Of a DNA stretch of 64,000 nt, positions 37,617 through 64,000 are shown one piece after another. The position numbers and the translations under genes were made by a program. Position 1 is the stretch's first letter. Each line of letters starts with the position of its first letter. The DNA is taken from the NCBI GenBank assembly GCA_038501625.1, contig JAZAYU010000005.1, forward strand, positions 2,728,001 through 2,792,000, given 5' to 3'. The notes under the pieces were generated by a model. That model saw only the letters and a list, made by a program, of their open reading frames with translations. It was not told the DNA's origin and made no database searches. The stretch is from Corbicula japonica. Taxonomy: Eukaryota > Mollusca > Bivalvia > Venerida > Cyrenidae.

Positions 37617-38745
37617 CTCCTGTCACTGCGTTCACTTTGAAAATTGATGAAAACTTCTACCCATGCGTTCACTTTAAAATTTTTGTAACTTGTGGTATAA
37701 ATCACCAAACATATGGTCGTGAAATAGTGGAAGTTTTAAAGCATATGACAAGAGGTTTTAAATAAGCATTTAGGACGAAGCAAATGCACAGAACTTTGCT
37801 TAATTGTAAAAATATTGACTTTTAAAGAGAGATCTCGCTTTTTTGTGATTTCCAGTGCAAATGTTGTGAATGTTTTTAGAAGATAACAGAAGTTTAGCGA
37901 ATGTGAGATGACCATTGTTTAAAGTAAATTTATGGAGGTCTGGGATTTTGCAATTTGTTTGCGATATCCAGTGCAATTTGGTGAATGTTCTTAGAAATAA
38001 CCGGAGGTTTAGCGAACGTGAAATGACAATTATTTAACATAGGAGATTAGCATGGACAATTTTTTTAAATCTAAAATCATAAGCGTAGTCAGTGGGGCGG
38101 CGGTACGCTAAAAGACAGTCATCGATACGTATAATTAGCTTCGAACGTCAGAGATTAACGAATAGGATGGCCACAGGAGGTTAATTGCACTTTATGATTA
38201 CACGTTCAGAGTGCCAGGGTAGTATCAATAATGAGTTTGTATTTTTTTTGTCTTATATCAATTAATATGATAAAAGGCGACATGATACCGCAGGTTTTGG
38301 TGTCATATATTAACAAGTACTTCGTAAGTCAAATATGTTGAAAAATCATTTCAATCTATAACTAGTTGTGATCAGCTAATCAACCTCAGAATTTTGAATG
38401 TTAAAACCCGAACTTCGAGCGTTCAATTTCGATGTCTTCATTGCATTACATTTATCTTTTATTTGCAATTACTCATTCAGAGGGAAATTTATATACACTG
38501 CTCTTTCTCAAAGATTTGCATATTAACAGTGCCTATTTTTGAGCTTGTTTCGCAAAGACTTCCCTGTTTTATGCGATCTATCTAATTCCCTGTTCTTTTG
38601 AAATCCAAGCTGGAGAACTTATTACGATGCGGTATTTTATGGTTTTGCTAAAAAGTCTTAAACAGTCTCAGCCAAACCGAGCCTGCAATAGTTTCATATT
38701 TGTCGTGTTCGGTGGTTTTCAAAGTTACCTGTTCATCTATTTTAA

Positions 38746-39045
38746 GGGGTCTCAAACATTGCAAAAGGCGAAAACTGGCTAAAATTTCAAAAATGAATTT
38801 TGGGGGAATACTTATTGTCTCCTAGATTTTAGTGAAGAAATGTATTTAGCTAAGGATGTACTAATGTTTGCAAGCTCAATTTAGTCTAATTCATGTTCTA
38901 ATTACCAAGCACATACTAAAACAAAAGAAAACCCGTTTGCATGAGAACTCTGCAATTCGTGAACAATATACCAAAGCAACTCATACCTGAAATAAGTATA
39001 TTCTGGTCTTCAATGTTTAGTGCCAATTCATCAAAATAATAGTGA
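38746..39045. mobile_element. Palindromic MITE, copy 2 (truncated)
   Basis: Collinear with 5700-6000: 'caaaaatgaattttggggg', 'agtctaattcatgttctaat', 'taccaagcacatactaaaac', 'caatgtttagtgccaattc'. Identity is high with small indels. The right terminal inverted repeat present in copy 1 is missing here. Confidence 0.82.
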
Positions 39046-39674
39046 ACGATTGGACTCGCCGCAGTTGCAAACCAAATTGAGTTGAACTTTTAAAAGATTT
39101 CCAGGGATACCCCTAACCCGTATGTCTGCTACCACATACAAATGCAATATAACGGATCTGGTATCGGTACAGTAAGGTAGACAACACATGCACTATCATT
39201 ACTATGTAAGGGTGATCTTCTAGAATAAACTGCAAGCAATGCAAAACCATCCTTTAAAGTAAAGAAATAATTGTGAAAAATTATCAGAACAGTGGCATAA
39301 CGAGAATTTCATAAATTAATTTAAATACAAATATTGCTTCTCGAGTTTCTGTAATAGTTTCAGAGAAAATCGTTCTAACACAAACAAAAATATGAGCAGC
39401 ATAAAGCTTAAGTGAAAATATTAAATGCATCAACATCCTAATTTATTGTTTACTTCTTCTAACGCTCGTCAGCTTCAAGTTTGACCAGACCTGCAGACTC
39501 AACTAAAACTACACTTTATGAATGTTGGTAACGAATACTGTTCACTGTACAAATAAGCATCGACTGTGGAAAGTTATATCTGTGAGCAATCGTGTGAATA
39601 TAATATATTTAATTCCAACTCGCTGGTGCTTCAACAAATGTCATTATTTCTACATAAAATACATGAATAAAATA

Positions 39675-39880
39675 CAGTAGTATCATTTAATTTCGCGGGG
39701 ACGAATTTTCGCGCAAAACAAGTAAATAACAACTTCGCGGCGATATGAATTAGCGCAACTGTGTTTTCCTATAAGAAACACTGTTAAAAAGTTTAATTTC
39801 GCTGGGGTTGAATTTCGCGATCTTGCCGTAGCGCGAAATACGCGAAAATTAATCCCGCGAGATATAAAATGATTTAACAG
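39675..39880. mobile_element. TA-flanked MITE, 'cgcgaaa' family, best copy
   Basis: TA at 39673-39674 and 39881-39882. Ends are 'cagtagtatcatttaattt' + 'cgcgggg' and, as reverse complement, 'ctgttaaatcattttatatc' + 'tcgcggg'. The interior alternates 'aattttcgcgc' and 'gcgcgaaatacgcgaaaa'. At 206 bp with no ORF and a TA target, it is a mariner/pogo-type MITE. Confidence 0.75.
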
Positions 39881-40625
39881 TAATAAATTACGTCTACTTG
39901 AAACATTTTTAATATTTATGTCCTTTGCCGGTACACGTCTTGTTCATGTTTAAAAAAATCAAACATCAGCCGTTCAACTTTTGTTTGCATGCTTTAGAGT
40001 AACAGCAATGGACAACTAAATTCACAAATAGTTTGTCAGATACAATCTACTTGACATTGATCGGCAGAAAACTGGACTTAGCCTTGACTTCCATTGGTCA
40101 AAAAGTAAATGCAAGCACGAAAACATACTTATTCTGTTAATTTATCTGCTAATGACCGACTAGCTTTTTGGAAAGCTAAAACATGTACACTGTGATTATG
40201 GTTAGTTCCGCCTACTGTTTAAAAATTTTTCGTTTATGAAAAACTCATTCTTTTATCTGACCACTTATCATGGAATGGTATTAATCGGAAAACAACGCAT
40301 TCTATGTTCACCGTCATATGCAAACCATCGTTTGGGATGGATTAACGCCTGATCGATGGTGTGTAGACACTGTCCGATGAGTTCAGATTGGTCTGTTCAG
40401 GCAGAACCACAATATGGGTCTAGTTCCTACTGACCGTGGACACCGCTTCATAACTTCCTGTTGTCAAATCACGATATTTGACTCATTTTTATCAAAATAA
40501 ATACTGCATTTCGCAAGTTAAATTCATCATTGGTTGTTTACGGTGTTGTCACTGCACGGCCATTGTGGTTTATTTCGACCGGCCGATTTCCAGATATTTC
40601 TATCCCAGGATAACAGTGTTAAGAA
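39881..40625. other. Upstream region of the SPFH-like gene
   Basis: I see no TATA box at a convincing distance and no CpG-dense block. The 24-bp inverted partner of 37198-37221 is at 40147-40170. The gene may have an untranslated first exon or a TATA-less promoter. Confidence 0.4.
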
Positions 40626-62473
<21,848 letters not shown>

Positions 62474-62712
62474 AGTAGTAACATGAAAGTTGAAAGGTTT
62501 TCATCTTAAACTTTTAACAACCTAGATATTTGTAAAAGTAAACAAACAAACATCAATATATTTCTTGACAAATTGGTATAATGCAATTAAGAAAGCAATT
62601 GTTAAATATCAAATGCAAACTGGCTGTTTCTATTACAAAATATGCAATTTAACAGTCATTTATTTTTAACTCAAAATTGATATTAAATATGGTTGTATTT
62701 CTTTCTTTTTTT

Positions 62713-62718
62713 AATAAA
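62713..62718 (+). terminator. Likely polyadenylation signal of the SPFH-like gene
   Basis: AATAAA lies 240 nt after the stop codon. A second AATAAA is at 62794-62799. The intervening 3' UTR is AT-rich, without coding potential. Confidence 0.45.
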
Positions 62719-62799
62719 TAATAAAAACTTTTATAATAATATAATGTTAAGGTATTCAAATTAAGATTTCATCATCTTTGTAGCATTAAGTTAAATAAA

Positions 62800-63906
62800 C
62801 TTAACAATCAGTTAACAATCAGCACACATCAAGACTTATCCCGGAATGTTTGCTGATTGTTAAGTTTCCTTCATGTTGCTAGCATTCACATTGTTGTTGT
62901 TGGTCTTAATTATTGAGTTACAGAATGTTGATATATATCAATCTATACAGATTGATATATTTATATAGTGTTTGCTATGTTTTGGCTGCCACTGAAATGT
63001 GATTTTTGAAAAAAAAGGGAAGTGGTTTGTTTTGCAAACATAAATACTTATTATGGTGATGTAGACAAGGTTTATAGTACATTTTGATTAAATTATTATT
63101 TATTGTTTATTTATAATACAGTTGATTAAGTAAAAACATAAACATCAGCCATATATTGTTGATTTAGCAAAAAAAAATATTTATGATCATTTGCAAATGT
63201 TATGTATTATAATTTCTTCTAAAAATAATGCTATCATGAAAAACAATATGAATTTTTTTTTAAATACTTATGCATTTTGTTTTGAAATTTTAAACAGAAT
63301 TTAAATTGTTTATTATTTGATTGGAAAAATTAGGATTTATTTGAATACTCTCTCTATTTTATAGTTTTATGCAACTTAACTGGCTGGTTAAAACTACAAT
63401 TAATGTCTGGTAAATCTATCCAAATAACAAGTTTACTGGCTGGTTAAACTTTCTTAAAACAACTTTACCAGTTGGTTAAACTGTCTAAATAACAACAATT
63501 TCATGCTAGTTCAAATACTTAAAAACAGATTTACTTGCTGGTTTAACTAAATGTTTATAGACATAAAACTTTAGCTAATTATCATTCCGGAGATAAGTCC
63601 CATTATTTGCCCAAACATCAAGACACAAGCAATTGCTACTGTCTTGTGTGCTTTTTGTGGCAGTTGGCACTCTTGTCTGAATCTGACATCCCTTTGTTTG
63701 ATGAAACAGAGATAATGGACAGTCCAGTAAAGTCCTGTAAAGGATCTCTCTGCTATTGACAATCAAGACAGGGATTTTGACTACAATAAAAAAGGATAAT
63801 GTTCAAACAATAGCTAGACCCTCCACACTGGAGAATTTGGGCAGTGGTGCAATTCTTTCTCATGTGAAATTTGCTAAATTTTATAATTCTGTTAATGCTT
63901 GTTTTT
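62800..63906. other. Downstream intergenic, weak repeats
   Basis: A hairpin-like pair 'cttaacaatcag' / 'ctgattgttaag' spans 62799-62863. Four decayed copies of 'actggctggttaaa' lie near 63378, 63434, 63468 and 63533, spaced ~35-65 bp. The overlapping minus ORFs at 63571-63766 have no recognised domain. Confidence 0.45.
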
Positions 63907-64000
63907 AGCTCACCTGAGCATGAAGTGCTCATGGTGAGCTTTTGTGATCGCCTGATGTCCGTCGTCCGTCCGTGGGTGCGTGCGTCGTCAACTTTTTCTT
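63907..64000 (+). mobile_element. Start of another 'agctcacc' Helentron-like element (cut by window end)
   Basis: After T5: hairpin 'agctcacctgagcatgaagt' + 'gctcatggtgagct', then 'gtccgtcgtccgtccgtg'. Same 5' architecture as 59229-61152. Only the first 94 bp are inside the window. Confidence 0.8.

Overview
This is nuclear DNA of a metazoan, most likely a bivalve mollusc. It has no operons; the recognisable genes are split by canonical GT-AG introns. About 60% or more of the window is AT-rich non-coding DNA, minisatellites, palindromic or TIR elements, and tandem-repeat-carrying mobile elements of the pearl/Helentron kind known from clams and oysters. The bivalve assignment is inferred from these repeat families and from gene structure, not from a search.

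Two genes can be read completely. (1) A fatty-acid-binding-protein (FABP/CRBP family) gene on the minus strand, 33110 to 30222: four exons, 148 codons, all intron phases compatible. (2) A plus-strand gene, 40626 to 62473, whose 11 exons join in phase to a 404-residue protein. It resembles the SPFH/Band-7 or major-vault-protein shoulder fold, followed by a long C-terminal coiled coil. Three isolated exon-like ORFs with splice signals (20515-20264 minus, with repeated RRxSVD motifs; 9754-9645 minus; 12202-12441/12566 plus) are probably parts of genes I cannot assemble.

Layout: 1-3700 mostly featureless AT-rich DNA with a decayed repeat. 3.7-5.3 kb 30-bp satellite. 5.7-6.1 kb palindromic element. 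8.6-9.3 kb 25-bp array. 9.8-10.3 kb two short repeat types. 11.1-11.35 kb 17-bp array. 12.9-15.6 kb 34-37-bp satellite with higher-order structure. 16.0-16.2 kb large hairpin. 17.3, 19.6 and 39.7 kb three related TA-flanked MITEs rich in 'cgcgaaa'. 21.5-24.2 kb 47-bp satellite with an 11-12-mer higher-order repeat, split by a roughly 1.17-kb block that includes a TA-flanked TIR element. 24.7-27.9 kb foldback and a self-nested TIR element whose arms are satellite DNA. 28.25-28.8 kb GC-rich 30-bp satellite. 29.2-29.5 kb hairpin around (AT)n. 30.2-33.1 kb FABP gene. 34.1-34.9 kb GC-rich block. 40.6-62.5 kb SPFH-like gene with element-packed introns.

The strongest unusual signals are four. A 48-bp minisatellite in the SPFH-like gene repeats the end of exon 2 together with its 5' splice site, giving nine consecutive GTAAG donors. 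At least six Helentron-like families or copies share one architecture (5' hairpin, subterminal inverse copy, 3' hairpin, then TCTTGTT or CTAGTT), are nested in T-tracts, and all lie in the sense orientation of the host gene. An 895-bp element has ~120-bp TIRs built from iterated TTCGCCCCA and sits inside a 272-bp tandem duplication. A 1370-bp TIR element with satellite arms has an exact 6-bp target duplication and is inserted into a relative of itself.
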